Assembly: GCF_026625645.1 (NCBI RefSeq)
Contig: NZ_CP113056.1
Coordinates: 4,253,001 to 4,317,000, forward strand
DNA: 64,000 nt
From: Ancylobacter sp. SL191
Lineage (GTDB): Bacteria > Pseudomonadota > Alphaproteobacteria > Rhizobiales > Xanthobacteraceae
Reading direction: 5' to 3'
In this document: one piece after another, positions 34,212-42,569 of the stretch
Numbering within the stretch: position 1 is the stretch's first letter
How the letters are laid out: each line of letters opens with the position of its first letter
Notes under the pieces: model-generated
What the model was told of the DNA's origin: nothing
Databases searched by the model: none
What the model saw: only the letters and a program-made list of their open reading frames with translations
Program-made: the position numbers and the translations under genes

Positions 34212-34790
34212 TCAGGCCGGCGCCTTCTTGGGAGCCGCCTTCTTCGGACCCGTCTTCTTCGCGGCCGACGCCGCCGGAGCGGCCTTGGCGGGAGCAGGCG
34301 CCGTCTTCGGCGGGGCAGCAGCCGGCTTGGCCGCCGGCTTCGCCTCGGCCTTGGGAGCGGGCGTGGACGCCGCCTTGACGGGCGTCTGGGTGGCCTTGGC
34401 GGGCGCAGCGGCCGGTTTGGCCACCGGCTTCACGGCGGGTTTCGCAGCCGCCTTGGTGGCGGGCTTTGCCGCCTTGGCGGCCCTCGGCGAGGACGTCTCG
34501 ACATGGGGCGCCGGGATATCGCCGCCCGCCTCAGTCCCAGGGAAATGAGGAGCCTGCTGCTCGCCCTGATCGGTCAACGTGGGAAATTCCCCCGTATTAA
34601 CAAGCGCTTCAATCGGCTCCGCATCCGGCTCCGGCGCGTCGACCGCATGCAGCGCCGTCTGCTGGCTGTCCTCAATGGCGATCATTTCCTTGGCGGCGAA
34701 CCAGTGATGTTCGGAGCGGCCATCGGGCCGGCCCTCTTCTTCCCACAAGCGATGCGCCCTCTCGCGGATGCGGTGTTCACGCTCGTCCAT
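34212..34790 (-). CDS. DUF2934 protein with histone H1-like Lys/Ala/Pro tail
   Basis: 192 residues; ATG 34790 follows GGGAGG. Residues 1-34 are a DUF2934 domain (REHRIRERAHRLWEEEGRP) very like that of 31606-32067. An acidic linker (35-100) leads to a 90-residue tail made almost only of Ala, Lys and Pro (repeats of the AAKPA/APAKA kind), the composition of histone H1 tails and of bacterial H1-like nucleoid proteins. It may bind DNA without sequence preference (inference). Exact EcfG promoter upstream. Confidence 0.78.
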   Translation of the reverse strand: MDEREHRIRERAHRLWEEEGRPDGRSEHHWFAAKEMIAIEDSQQTALHAVDAPEPDAEPIEALVNTGEFPTLTDQGEQQAPHFPGTEAGGDIPAPHVETSSPRAAKAAKPATKAAAKPAVKPVAKPAAAPAKATQTPVKAASTPAPKAEAKPAAKPAAAPPKTAPAPAKAAPAASAAKKTGPKKAAPKKAPA

Positions 34791-34816
34791 CTTGTCCTCC
34801 CATGCGGTGATCCAAC

Positions 34817-34841
34817 AACGTCGCCCCCCAGGTCGCGTTCC
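34817..34841 (-). promoter_or_regulatory. EcfG promoter of the H1-tailed DUF2934 gene
   Basis: Minus-strand GGAAC (34841-34837), 16-base spacer, CGTT (34820-34817), exact match, 27 bases before ATG 34790. Confidence 0.78.
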
Positions 34842-34860
34842 CCACAGGATGCGACGCTAG

Positions 34861-34886
34861 GGAACTCTCGCGCGCCTCAAACCGTT
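34861..34886 (+). promoter_or_regulatory. EcfG promoter ahead of the small gene and cox operon
   Basis: GGAAC (34861-34865), 17-base spacer, CGTT (34883-34886). It is divergent from the promoter at 34817-34841 and about 27 bases before ATG 34914. Confidence 0.7.
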
Positions 34887-34913
34887 GATCCGCATACAGC
34901 GGGAGATATGGCG

Positions 34914-35162
34914 ATGCGCGACGACGGAAATCCGGCCGAGATGTTTCGGGTGCGGGGAACCGAGGCCAACTGGTTTGTGGAGCAGAATGGTACCACCGGT
35001 ATGTCCTACGCCAGCAAGGAAGCCGCTTTCGAGGCGGCGGTCGGCGCGGCGTCAAACGCGGTACGAGAGGGACGCCACGTCGTCATCGACGTGCCGGCTC
35101 CCAAGGTGACTGAATCGACGCTGGGCGTCGAGGGTGCGAACGGCCGCAGTTCCTCATCCTGA
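34914..35162 (+). CDS. Small DUF2188-like protein, 82 aa
   Basis: ATG 34914 is 8 bases after GGGAG; ATG 34908, two codons earlier, is too close to that site. The pattern GTEANWFVEQNGTTGMS, then SKEAAFEAAVGAASNAVREG, then HVVIDV resembles DUF2188, a short beta-beta-alpha-beta domain of unknown function; the match is a judgement by eye. The last 20 residues are Ser/Gly-rich. It leads the cox genes by 16 bp and has its own EcfG promoter. Confidence 0.6.
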   Translation: MRDDGNPAEMFRVRGTEANWFVEQNGTTGMSYASKEAAFEAAVGAASNAVREGRHVVIDVPAPKVTESTLGVEGANGRSSSS

Positions 35163-35178
35163 CCCCGGATCACGGGGG

Positions 35179-36198
35179 GTGAGAGTAGAAAAACACCGAA
35201 GGACGACCCGGCACGGGTGGCTTGCGGCCGCGCTTTTGGTGAGCGGCTGCACCGGCCCGCAATCGGCGCTCGACCCGGCGGGCTCCAGCGCGGCGACCAT
35301 TGCCGAGATCTTCTGGGTGATGCTAACCGGCGCGGCCGTGATCTGGGTCATCGTGCTCGGCGCCATCGTGTTCGGCGCCCGCCTGCAGAAGCGCCCCATC
35401 TCCGACCGCACGGGAGTTCGGCTAATCCTTTGGGCCGGCGCGGTTTTTCCCACACTTGTGCTGACCGCGCTGCTCATTTACGGGCTGCGGCTGATGCCCA
35501 CACTGCGCCCCGCCGAGGCCGATTTTCGCATCCACATCGTGGGCGAGCAGTTCTGGTGGCGCGTCACCTACCATCTGCCGGACCGCGCACCGATCATCAG
35601 CGCCAACGAGGTCCGGCTACCGGTCGGCGCCTCCGTCGCCTTTACCCTCGATACCGCCGACGTCATCCATTCCTTTTGGATCCCCGCGCTCGGGGGCAAG
35701 CTGGACCTTATTCCCGGTCGCACCAACCGGCTGGTGCTCGACGCGATCAAGGTAGGAATATACCGCGGCGTCTGCGCAGAATTCTGCGGCGAATCACACA
35801 GCTTCATGGGATTCGCCGTCCATGTGATGGAGCCGGACGCCTTCGCCCGCTGGGTGGAGCGTGAGGCCAGTGTGGTGGACGATCAGGCCAGTCAGGTGGC
35901 CAGTGAGACCGATCAGGCCGATGTGGCGCGCGGGCGGGATGCCTTCCTCGCCAATGGCTGCGGCGGCTGCCACACGGTGAGGGGCACGCCGGCCGCCGGT
36001 GAGATCGGACCCGATCTCACCCATGTCGCCGGCCGCTCGACCCTCGGCGCCCATGTGCTGACCAACACGCCGGAGAACCGGGCGCTGTTCATTGCCGATG
36101 TGGAGCGGGTGAAGCCGGGGGCGCGGATGCCCTCCTACGGCGCTCTGCCGCCCGACGAACTCGCCGCCATCACCGCCTATCTGGGGAGCCTGAAATGA
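35179..36198 (+). CDS. Cytochrome c oxidase subunit II with fused cytochrome c domain
   Basis: 339 residues from GTG 35179; a GTG at 35134 would lie inside the previous gene. A lipoprotein-type signal (LAAALLVSGC) is followed by two membrane helices. The CuA domain has its ligands: H in VIHSFW and the CAEFCGESHSFM cluster. A C-terminal class I cytochrome c with CGGCH (about residue 270) makes it caa3-like. It takes electrons from cytochrome c and passes them to subunit I. First enzyme gene of the operon; its stop overlaps the next start (ATGA). Confidence 0.92.
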   Translation: MRVEKHRRTTRHGWLAAALLVSGCTGPQSALDPAGSSAATIAEIFWVMLTGAAVIWVIVLGAIVFGARLQKRPISDRTGVRLILWAGAVFPTLVLTALLIYGLRLMPTLRPAEADFRIHIVGEQFWWRVTYHLPDRAPIISANEVRLPVGASVAFTLDTADVIHSFWIPALGGKLDLIPGRTNRLVLDAIKVGIYRGVCAEFCGESHSFMGFAVHVMEPDAFARWVEREASVVDDQASQVASETDQADVARGRDAFLANGCGGCHTVRGTPAAGEIGPDLTHVAGRSTLGAHVLTNTPENRALFIADVERVKPGARMPSYGALPPDELAAITAYLGSLK

Positions 36199-38720
36199 AC
36201 GCGGACCCGCAGGAGCGGCGCGACAGCGAGGATCTGCCGGATGCGCAGGAACAGCGGCTGCGCCGGGTATGGGCGTTCTCGGCGGGCTGGCGGTACTTTT
36301 CCAACGTCAACAACCAGGTCGTCGGCCTCTGGTACACCGGGACGGCCTTCGCCTTCTTCCTGTTCGCCGGCGTGCTGGCGCTGATCATGCGCACGCAGCT
36401 CGCCGTGCCGGGCAACGACCTCGTCTCGGCCGATACCTACAACCAGCTTTTCACGCTGCACGGCACGATGATGATGTTCCTCTTCGCCGTCCCGATCTTC
36501 GAGGCGGTGGCGATCCTCATCCTGCCGCAGATGCTGGCGGCGCGCGACCTGCCCTTCCCACGCCTCTCCGCCTTCGGCTTCTGGTGCTTCCTGATCGGCG
36601 GCTGCTTCGTCGCCGGCTCGATCTTCTTCGATGCCGCGCCCAATGGCGGCTGGTTCATGTACCCGCCGCTCGCCACCGATACCAAGCAGAGCGGCATCGG
36701 CGCCGACATCTGGCTGCTCGGCCTGTCCTTCATCGAGATCGCCTCCATCGCCGCGGCGGTGGAACTGATCGTCGGCGTGCTGAAGTGCCGCCCGCCGGGC
36801 ATGCGCATCAACCTGATGCCGCTCTATTGCTGGTATGTGCTGATCGTCGGCGGGATGATCCTGTTCGCCTTCCCGCCGCTGATCGCCGGCGACATCCTGT
36901 TCGAGGCCGAACGGCTGCTCGGCTGGCCGTTCTTCGACGCGACGCGGGGCGGCGACCCGGTGCTGTGGCAGCACCTGTTCTGGATCTTCGGCCACCCGGA
37001 GGTCTACATCATCTTCCTGCCCTCCATCGCGCTGCTCGCGATGATCGTGCCGACCTTCGCCCAGCGCCCGATCCTTGGCTATGGATGGATCGTGCTGGCG
37101 GCGGTGGGCACCGGCTTCCTGAGCTTCGGGCTGTGGGCGCACCACATGTACACGATCGGCATGCCGGCCGTGTCGCAGGGCTTCTTCTCGGCGGCCTCCG
37201 AGGCGGTGGCCATCCCGACCGGCGTGCAGATCTTCGTCTTCGCCGCGACGCTGCTGGCGGGGAAAGTGATCTTCGCCATCCCCATGCTGTTCGCCACCGG
37301 GGCGCTCGCCATCTTCGTCTTTGGCGGGCTGACGGGGGTGATGGTGGCGCTCGCCCCCTTCGACTGGCAGGCGCATGACAGCTATTTCGTCGTCGCCCAC
37401 CTGCACTACACGCTGATTGGCGGCATGTTCTTCCCGCTGATCGCCGGCGTGTACTATTTCTTCCCCTTCGTGACCGGGCGGATGCTGTCCGAGCGGCTGG
37501 GGCGCTGGTCGTTCTGGCTGATGTTCGCCGGTTTCAACATTTCCTTCCTGCCGATGCACATCACCGGGCTGCGCGGGATGCCACGCCGCGTTTTCACTTA
37601 CCCTGAAGGGCTCGGCTGGGACTGGCTGAATATGGTCTCCACCCTCGGCGCCTTCACCATGGCGGCGGGTGTTGCGGTGCTGCTCGTCGACGTATTCAGG
37701 CCCGGCAAGCCGAAGGCGCCGCGCAATCCCTGGAAGGCCGGCACGCTGGAATGGGTAGCGGGCGATCCGTCCGAGCCATGGGGCATACGTTCCGTGCCCG
37801 TCATCTCCAGCCGCTACCCGCTCTGGGAGCAGGAGCACCTGCTGCGCGACATCGACGAGGGCCGGTTCTTCCTGCCGGACGCCCGCGAGGGCAAGCGCGA
37901 GACGCTGGTGACGGATGTGCTCGACGCCGAGCCCCTGCAGGTGCTGCGCATTCCCGGCGACAGCTTCAAACCGATGATCGCCGCCTTCCTCATCGGCGGC
38001 AGCTTCATCTTCGCCACCTTCCACTGGTGGATGCCCGCCCTCGTCTCCGGCCTGGCGGGCATCGCCGCCATCATGGTTTGGCTGTGGACCGGAACCGCGA
38101 TAATCCCGGACCAGCCCTCCAAGGACGCCGGCATGGGGCAGGAGCTGAAGCTCTACGCCTCAGGTTCCCAGTCGGTCGGCTGGTGGGCGATGTTCATCAC
38201 CATGGTCGGTGACAGCACCGCCTTCATCAGCCTGATCTTCGGCTATTTCTACTACTGGACCATCCATGACGTGTTCCCGCCCGCGCACGCGAACGGGCCC
38301 GGCGTGCTGTTCCCGGCGCTCGGCGTCGGCGCGAGCCTTCTCGCCTGGGGGCTGATGGTGCTAGCGCGGCGGGCCAATGACGCCGACCGGCCGGGCCGGC
38401 TGCGCGTGCTGCTGGCTCTGGCGGCCGTCTCGGCGCTGGCGGGAGGCGCCGGCCTGCTGCTCGGGCCATGGACCACCGCGCTTGAACCCACACGGCATGC
38501 CTATGACGCCATCGTCTGGGTGCTGGTGATCTGGGCGGCGCTGCACAATGTCGTCGGCGTGCTCATGCAGGGTTACTGCCTCGCCGGCAGCTTGGCCGGC
38601 AAGCTGACCCGCACGCACGACATCGATATCCAGAACGTGGTGCTCTACTGGCACTTCGCCGCCCTCACCGCCTTCGCGACCGGGGCCGTCATCGCCCTGT
38701 TCCCGCTGGCCGCGAACTAG
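36195..38720 (+). CDS. Cytochrome c oxidase subunit I-III fusion
   Basis: 841 residues. Part one (about 1-560) is subunit I with heme and CuB ligands: HGTMMMF (heme a), GHPEVY (CuB His, the D-channel Glu and the cross-linked Tyr of the A1 type), HHMYT (CuB) and VAHLHYTLIGG (heme a3 and a). Part two (about 600-841) is subunit III, with FWWMPALVSG and VGDSTAFISLIFGYFYYW. Twelve plus about seven membrane helices are expected. It is the oxygen-reducing, proton-pumping core of an alternative aa3-type oxidase, comparable to coxN/coxO-type clusters of Rhizobiales. Confidence 0.93.
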   Translation: MNADPQERRDSEDLPDAQEQRLRRVWAFSAGWRYFSNVNNQVVGLWYTGTAFAFFLFAGVLALIMRTQLAVPGNDLVSADTYNQLFTLHGTMMMFLFAVPIFEAVAILILPQMLAARDLPFPRLSAFGFWCFLIGGCFVAGSIFFDAAPNGGWFMYPPLATDTKQSGIGADIWLLGLSFIEIASIAAAVELIVGVLKCRPPGMRINLMPLYCWYVLIVGGMILFAFPPLIAGDILFEAERLLGWPFFDATRGGDPVLWQHLFWIFGHPEVYIIFLPSIALLAMIVPTFAQRPILGYGWIVLAAVGTGFLSFGLWAHHMYTIGMPAVSQGFFSAASEAVAIPTGVQIFVFAATLLAGKVIFAIPMLFATGALAIFVFGGLTGVMVALAPFDWQAHDSYFVVAHLHYTLIGGMFFPLIAGVYYFFPFVTGRMLSERLGRWSFWLMFAGFNISFLPMHITGLRGMPRRVFTYPEGLGWDWLNMVSTLGAFTMAAGVAVLLVDVFRPGKPKAPRNPWKAGTLEWVAGDPSEPWGIRSVPVISSRYPLWEQEHLLRDIDEGRFFLPDAREGKRETLVTDVLDAEPLQVLRIPGDSFKPMIAAFLIGGSFIFATFHWWMPALVSGLAGIAAIMVWLWTGTAIIPDQPSKDAGMGQELKLYASGSQSVGWWAMFITMVGDSTAFISLIFGYFYYWTIHDVFPPAHANGPGVLFPALGVGASLLAWGLMVLARRANDADRPGRLRVLLALAAVSALAGGAGLLLGPWTTALEPTRHAYDAIVWVLVIWAALHNVVGVLMQGYCLAGSLAGKLTRTHDIDIQNVVLYWHFAALTAFATGAVIALFPLAAN

Positions 38721-38731
38721 GGAGGGCGCGG

Positions 38732-39100
38732 ATGCTGCTGTGGCGCGACAAGGCCAATCTCTGGACGCTGATCCTGCCGCCCACCGTCTGGGCTGTTCAT
38801 TTCACCTTCAGCTATGTGGCGGCGGCGGTCGCCTGCGCGCGCGACCCGCAGACCGATCTCAACGGCGTGCAGATCGCCGTCGGGCTCGCCACGCTGGTCG
38901 CGCTCGCCGCCATCCTGCTCTCGGGCTGGCAGGCGGTGCGGCACTGGGGCTTCGGCTCGGACCTGCCGCCGCACGACCAGGCGACGGATGAGGACCGCCA
39001 GCGTTTTCTCGGCCTCTCCACCCTGCTGGTCAGCGCGCTCAGCGCCATCGCGGTGGTGTTCGCCGCTTTTCCCGTCATTTTCATCACGGATTGCCGCTGA
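38732..39100 (+). CDS. Small membrane protein of the cox operon, 122 aa
   Basis: Three hydrophobic segments (LILPPTVWAVHFTFSYVAAAV; IAVGLATLVALAAILLSG; LLVSALSAIAVVFAAFPVIF). I do not recognise a named family, but a protein of this size between the CoxI-III fusion and CtaG recurs in such clusters and may help assembly (inference). GGAGGG before the ATG; its TGA overlaps the start of the next gene (TGATG). Confidence 0.65.
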   Translation: MLLWRDKANLWTLILPPTVWAVHFTFSYVAAAVACARDPQTDLNGVQIAVGLATLVALAAILLSGWQAVRHWGFGSDLPPHDQATDEDRQRFLGLSTLLVSALSAIAVVFAAFPVIFITDCR

Positions 39101-39747
39101 TGCGCGATGCCGCCCTCCTCCTCGGCGCGATCCTGCTCGGCCTCATCTGGGGTGGGCCGCTGCCGGCGCTCGCCGCGCATTCCTTCACCGCGCATATGAC
39201 GATGCATATGGGCGTGGTCGCCATCTGCGCGCCGCTGATCGCGCTCGGCATCGCCGGCGGCCCGCTCGACCCCTCGCCGCGCCACCCGCTGCTGTTCGGC
39301 CCGCTCATCGCCGCCATGCTGGAATTCGTCGTCGTCTGGGGCTGGCACCTGCCGGTGCTGCATGGCGCGGCGCGCAGCCGCACGCTGCTGCTGGTGCTCG
39401 AACAGGGCTCGTTCTTCGCGGTCGGCGTGCTGGTCTGGGTCGCCTGCTTCGGCTTCGGGCGGGACAGCCGCACCGGGCGCAGCCTGCTGGGCACGCTCGG
39501 CCTGCTCATCACCTCCATGCACATGACGCTGCTCGGCGCGCTCATCGCCTTTGCCGGGCGTCCGCTCTACCGCCATGCCGGTCATGTCGGCGACACCGCC
39601 GCGCAGGTCGCCGACCAGCAAATCGGGGGCATCGTCATGCTGCTGATCGGCGGGTTGGCCTATCTGATCGGCGGTCTCGTGCTGATGGCTCGGGTGCTGC
39701 TGGCCGAGCCGGACCCGCCCTCCGGGCGGCGGGAGGTGGCGCGATGA
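39100..39747 (+). CDS. Cytochrome c oxidase assembly protein, caa3-type CtaG family
   Basis: 215 residues with six or so membrane helices. Family histidines are visible: HSFTAHMTMHMGVV near residue 27, WGWHLPVLHG near 83, and SMHMTLLGAL near 140. This CtaG family (unrelated to the Cox11-type CtaG) is tied to copper insertion or assembly of caa3 oxidases. ATG 39100 overlaps the previous stop, and its own stop overlaps the cytochrome gene start. Confidence 0.82.
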   Translation: MRDAALLLGAILLGLIWGGPLPALAAHSFTAHMTMHMGVVAICAPLIALGIAGGPLDPSPRHPLLFGPLIAAMLEFVVVWGWHLPVLHGAARSRTLLLVLEQGSFFAVGVLVWVACFGFGRDSRTGRSLLGTLGLLITSMHMTLLGALIAFAGRPLYRHAGHVGDTAAQVADQQIGGIVMLLIGGLAYLIGGLVLMARVLLAEPDPPSGRREVAR

Positions 39748-40817
39748 GGCTACCCTTCCGGCTTCCCGAACTGACCTGGCGCCGCCTGTTCCTCACGCTG
39801 GCGGGCCTCGCCCTGTTCAGCGTGCTGGTGGCGTGGTCCGGCCTCGTCAATGTCGGCGCCAGCACCGGCCATTGGGCGATCACCAATTGGGGGCTGCACT
39901 GGGTGATGGGTAACTATACCCGCACCTATGCGCGGCTGGAGGAGCAGCCGCCGGCCGATCTCGATGACCCCGCGCGGGTGCGCCGCGCCGCCGGCCATTT
40001 CGAGACCGCCTGCGCCTTCTGCCACGGCTCGCCGGCGCATGAGGGGCCGATCCTGCCCGCCAACATGACGCCGCGCCCGCCGGCGCTCGACGGCTCGGCA
40101 CAGATATGGAGCCCGCGCGAGCTCTCCCGCATCATCCGCCACGGCATCAAATATACCGGCATGCCGGCCTGGGTCGCGCTGGAGCGGGAGGACGAGGTGT
40201 GGGCAATGGTCGCCTTCGTGCGCGCCTTGCCGCAGATGAGCCCGGACGCCTACCGCGCCATGGCGATCGGCCCGGCCGTGCCGGACGATCCAGTGCTTCA
40301 GGGCTGCGCCCGCTGCCACGGGACGGAGGGCGCCTCGGTGGAGGGCGCCGTCCCGGTGCTGGCCGGCCAGAGCGCGGCCTATCTGACGGCGAGCCTGCGC
40401 GCCTTCGCGACGGGATCGCGCCACAGCGGCTACATGCAATTCGCCGTGGACGGGCTTGAGGACACCGCGCTCGCCCGCATGGCGACCCATTATGCCGGGA
40501 TTGACGCCGGGGTTGCGGGCCTCTCCGAGAACGCCCCGGCGGGTGACGCGCGGGGCGCGCGGATCGCCCGCGAAGGGTTGCCGCTGGCGGATGTGCCGGC
40601 CTGCCAGAGCTGCCACGGCGCGAGCGCTGGCCGCAACCCGGCCTATCCGCGCCTTGCCGGGCAGGATGCGACCTATCTCGCCGACCAGCTGCGCGCCTTC
40701 AAGGCGGGCGTGCGCGGCGGCACCGCCTATGGCGACATCATGCGCAAGATCGCCGAGCGGCTGGAGGATGAGGACATCGAGGCGGTGGCCGAGGCTTATT
40801 CGACGGTTCGCCCCTAA
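39744..40817 (+). CDS. Triheme membrane-anchored cytochrome c
   Basis: 357 residues. An N-terminal membrane helix (LFLTLAGLALFSVLVAW) anchors the protein. Three heme c sites follow: CAFCH (90-94), CARCH (188-192) and CQSCH (287-291), each in its own class I domain; domains two and three resemble cytochrome c553/c4 pairs (LAGQSAAYLTASLRAF and LAGQDATYLADQLRAF repeats). It could deliver electrons from a dehydrogenase or the bc1 complex to the caa3-like oxidase encoded just upstream. Start overlaps the ctaG-like stop (ATGA). Confidence 0.88.
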   Translation: MRLPFRLPELTWRRLFLTLAGLALFSVLVAWSGLVNVGASTGHWAITNWGLHWVMGNYTRTYARLEEQPPADLDDPARVRRAAGHFETACAFCHGSPAHEGPILPANMTPRPPALDGSAQIWSPRELSRIIRHGIKYTGMPAWVALEREDEVWAMVAFVRALPQMSPDAYRAMAIGPAVPDDPVLQGCARCHGTEGASVEGAVPVLAGQSAAYLTASLRAFATGSRHSGYMQFAVDGLEDTALARMATHYAGIDAGVAGLSENAPAGDARGARIAREGLPLADVPACQSCHGASAGRNPAYPRLAGQDATYLADQLRAFKAGVRGGTAYGDIMRKIAERLEDEDIEAVAEAYSTVRP

Positions 40818-40818
40818 G

Positions 40819-40844
40819 AAAAAACCGGCGCCCGAGGGCGCCGG
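40819..40844 (-). terminator. Intrinsic terminator of the DUF892 gene
   Basis: CCGGCGCC (40825-40832) and GGCGCCGG (40837-40844) pair around CGAG. A run of six A at 40819-40824 reads as a U-tract on the minus strand, so it terminates the ferritin-like gene; it may also slow transcripts from the cox operon. Confidence 0.8.
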
Positions 40845-40879
40845 CTAAAGATGGGTCCGGGGATCGTCGGCCTGGTCGC

Positions 40880-41377
40880 TCAGGCGGCCTTCAGCGCCTT
40901 GCTGTTGGCGACCTGGTCGGCGAGCTTGGAGAGCAGCGCGTCGGTCTTCGTTTCTTCCTGCAGCGTGGCGTCGAGCAGGGTCACCGCGTCCTTGAGGCCG
41001 AGCACCTGCGCCCAGCGCTTCAGCGTGCCGTAGCGGCTGATCTCATAGTGCTCCACCGCCTGCGCGGCGGCGGCGAGGCCCGCGTCCAGAGCCGGCTGGC
41101 CCTTGAACTCGTCCATGATCTCCTCGCCCTCTTCGAGAATGCCCTCGATCGCGGCGCAGGTCTTGCCCTGCGGGCGCTTGCCGATCAGCTCGAAGACCTG
41201 CTGAAGGCGCTCGATCTGGCCTTCGGTCTCGTCGCGGTGCTGCTCGAAGGCCTTCTTGACCTCCGGCGACTGGGCGGCGCGGGCCATCTTCGGCAGCGCC
41301 TTCAGAATCTTGCGCTCGGCGTAATAGATGTCCTTGAGCGTCTCGTGAAACAGGGTGTCGAGCGTCTTCTCCGCCAT
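40880..41377 (-). CDS. DUF892 ferritin-like protein (YciE/YciF family)
   Basis: 165 residues from ATG 41377 (MAEKTLDTLFHETLKDIYYAE split across the first helix). The four-helix bundle has the family's metal-type carboxylates and His: YYAERK, EQHRDETEGQ, and AVEHYEISRYG. YciF-type proteins are dimers with a possible di-iron site, induced by osmotic and general stress. An exact EcfG promoter lies 41 bp upstream and a strong terminator follows, so it is a single-gene stress unit. Confidence 0.9.
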   Translation of the reverse strand: MAEKTLDTLFHETLKDIYYAERKILKALPKMARAAQSPEVKKAFEQHRDETEGQIERLQQVFELIGKRPQGKTCAAIEGILEEGEEIMDEFKGQPALDAGLAAAAQAVEHYEISRYGTLKRWAQVLGLKDAVTLLDATLQEETKTDALLSKLADQVANSKALKAA

Positions 41378-41417
41378 GTCCGTCTCCAGTTCGTTTGGTC
41401 CCCTCAAGCGAGCAGAC

Positions 41418-41442
41418 AACGGGCGGGACGTGGCTTCGTTCC
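41418..41442 (-). promoter_or_regulatory. EcfG promoter of the DUF892 gene
   Basis: Minus-strand GGAAC (41442-41438), 16-base spacer, CGTT (41421-41418), exact match. Confidence 0.8.
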
Positions 41443-41451
41443 GCGGAAATC

Positions 41452-42465
41452 TCAGGCACGCGGGCCCCGCCAGCCGCGCCGCGCCCGCCAGAAAACCGTG
41501 CTGTCGGCATAGCCCAGCGCCTCGGCCACACGGGCGAGGCTGGAGCCGCCCTCCACCAGCTGCTCGGCGATGGAGCGGCGCTGCTCGCGCACCAGATCGC
41601 GCAGGCTCACCCCCTCCTCGGACAGGCGGCGCTGAAGGGTGCGGGGCGACAGGCCGAGCTCGGCGGCGACCGAGGTGAGGGTCAGCGGCTTGTGGCCGAG
41701 ATAGATGCCGATGACCCCGCGCACCTGATCGGCGAGCCCCGGCGCGCGCTGCGCCTTGCCGCCGAGATCGGTCGCGTGCCGCTCCAATATGGCGATGAGG
41801 TCATGGTCCTCGGCGCGGTAGAGCCGGTCGGCATCGGCCTTGGTCATCAGCATGCGGTTCGCCGACTGGCCGAACAGGATCGGGCAGCGCAGCAGCCGTT
41901 GCAGCGGGGCGGGATCGACCGGGGCGCCGTGCTCGAGATGCACCTCGAGCGGATTCCAGCCGGCGGAAAAGCAGCTGCGCACCATCTGGCAGGTCGCCGC
42001 CACCGAGAACTCGCTGTCCTGCCGGCGCGGCCAAAGGCGCGGGTCTTCCAGCCGGTAGCTCCAGACCAGCCGGTCGCCCTCCTCCATCAGGCCGATGGCG
42101 GTCGCGCCCTGCACCACCGCCACATGCTTGGCCATGCGCGCCAGCGCGGCGCGGATGGTGCCGGAGAGCGAGAACAACATGCCGATGGGGCCGATATCGG
42201 CGGGCCGGAAGGCGGCGCCGAGCCGCGCGCCGAAACAGGGATCGCCGGTATGCACCGCCGCGTCCTCGAACACGGCGAGATAGCGCGCCATGGGGATAAG
42301 GGCGTAAGAATCCTCAAGCTGCGAGCGCAACAGCCCATGGCCGGCGAGGATCATGTCCGCCTTGCCGGTCAACCGGTCGAGCGGGCCCATCAGACTGAGC
42401 AGCACGGAGGCCCGAATTGAAGCGATTTCAGGCACGCGCACGGTCAAATTCGGTGCATTTGCCAT
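41452..42465 (-). CDS. AraC family transcriptional regulator (arabinose-binding-like N-domain)
   Basis: 337 residues from ATG 42465, behind GGGAG; ATG 42486 is possible. The N-terminal 200 residues match the Arabinose_bd domain of the OruR/ArgR-like group. The C-terminal AraC DNA-binding domain has both helix-turn-helices (LTLTSVAAELGLSPRTLQRRL and SSLARVAEALGYADSTVFWRA). Its position, divergent from the permease and amine oxidase genes, suggests that it controls them and senses an amine or amino acid (inference). Confidence 0.87.
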   Translation of the reverse strand: MANAPNLTVRVPEIASIRASVLLSLMGPLDRLTGKADMILAGHGLLRSQLEDSYALIPMARYLAVFEDAAVHTGDPCFGARLGAAFRPADIGPIGMLFSLSGTIRAALARMAKHVAVVQGATAIGLMEEGDRLVWSYRLEDPRLWPRRQDSEFSVAATCQMVRSCFSAGWNPLEVHLEHGAPVDPAPLQRLLRCPILFGQSANRMLMTKADADRLYRAEDHDLIAILERHATDLGGKAQRAPGLADQVRGVIGIYLGHKPLTLTSVAAELGLSPRTLQRRLSEEGVSLRDLVREQRRSIAEQLVEGGSSLARVAEALGYADSTVFWRARRGWRGPRA

Positions 42466-42569
42466 TGAGGGCGGCTCCCGCGCCATCGCTGGCGCAAACT
42501 ATCGAAATCTCGGCATATCCAGCAATTTCAGGACCACCCGGCACCCTCGATATTCCCCCGAGGAAATAA

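Noticed and set aside
36177-38024. 615-codon frame opposite the CoxI-III gene
   Set aside because: Antisense to an unmistakable oxidase gene with heme and copper ligands.
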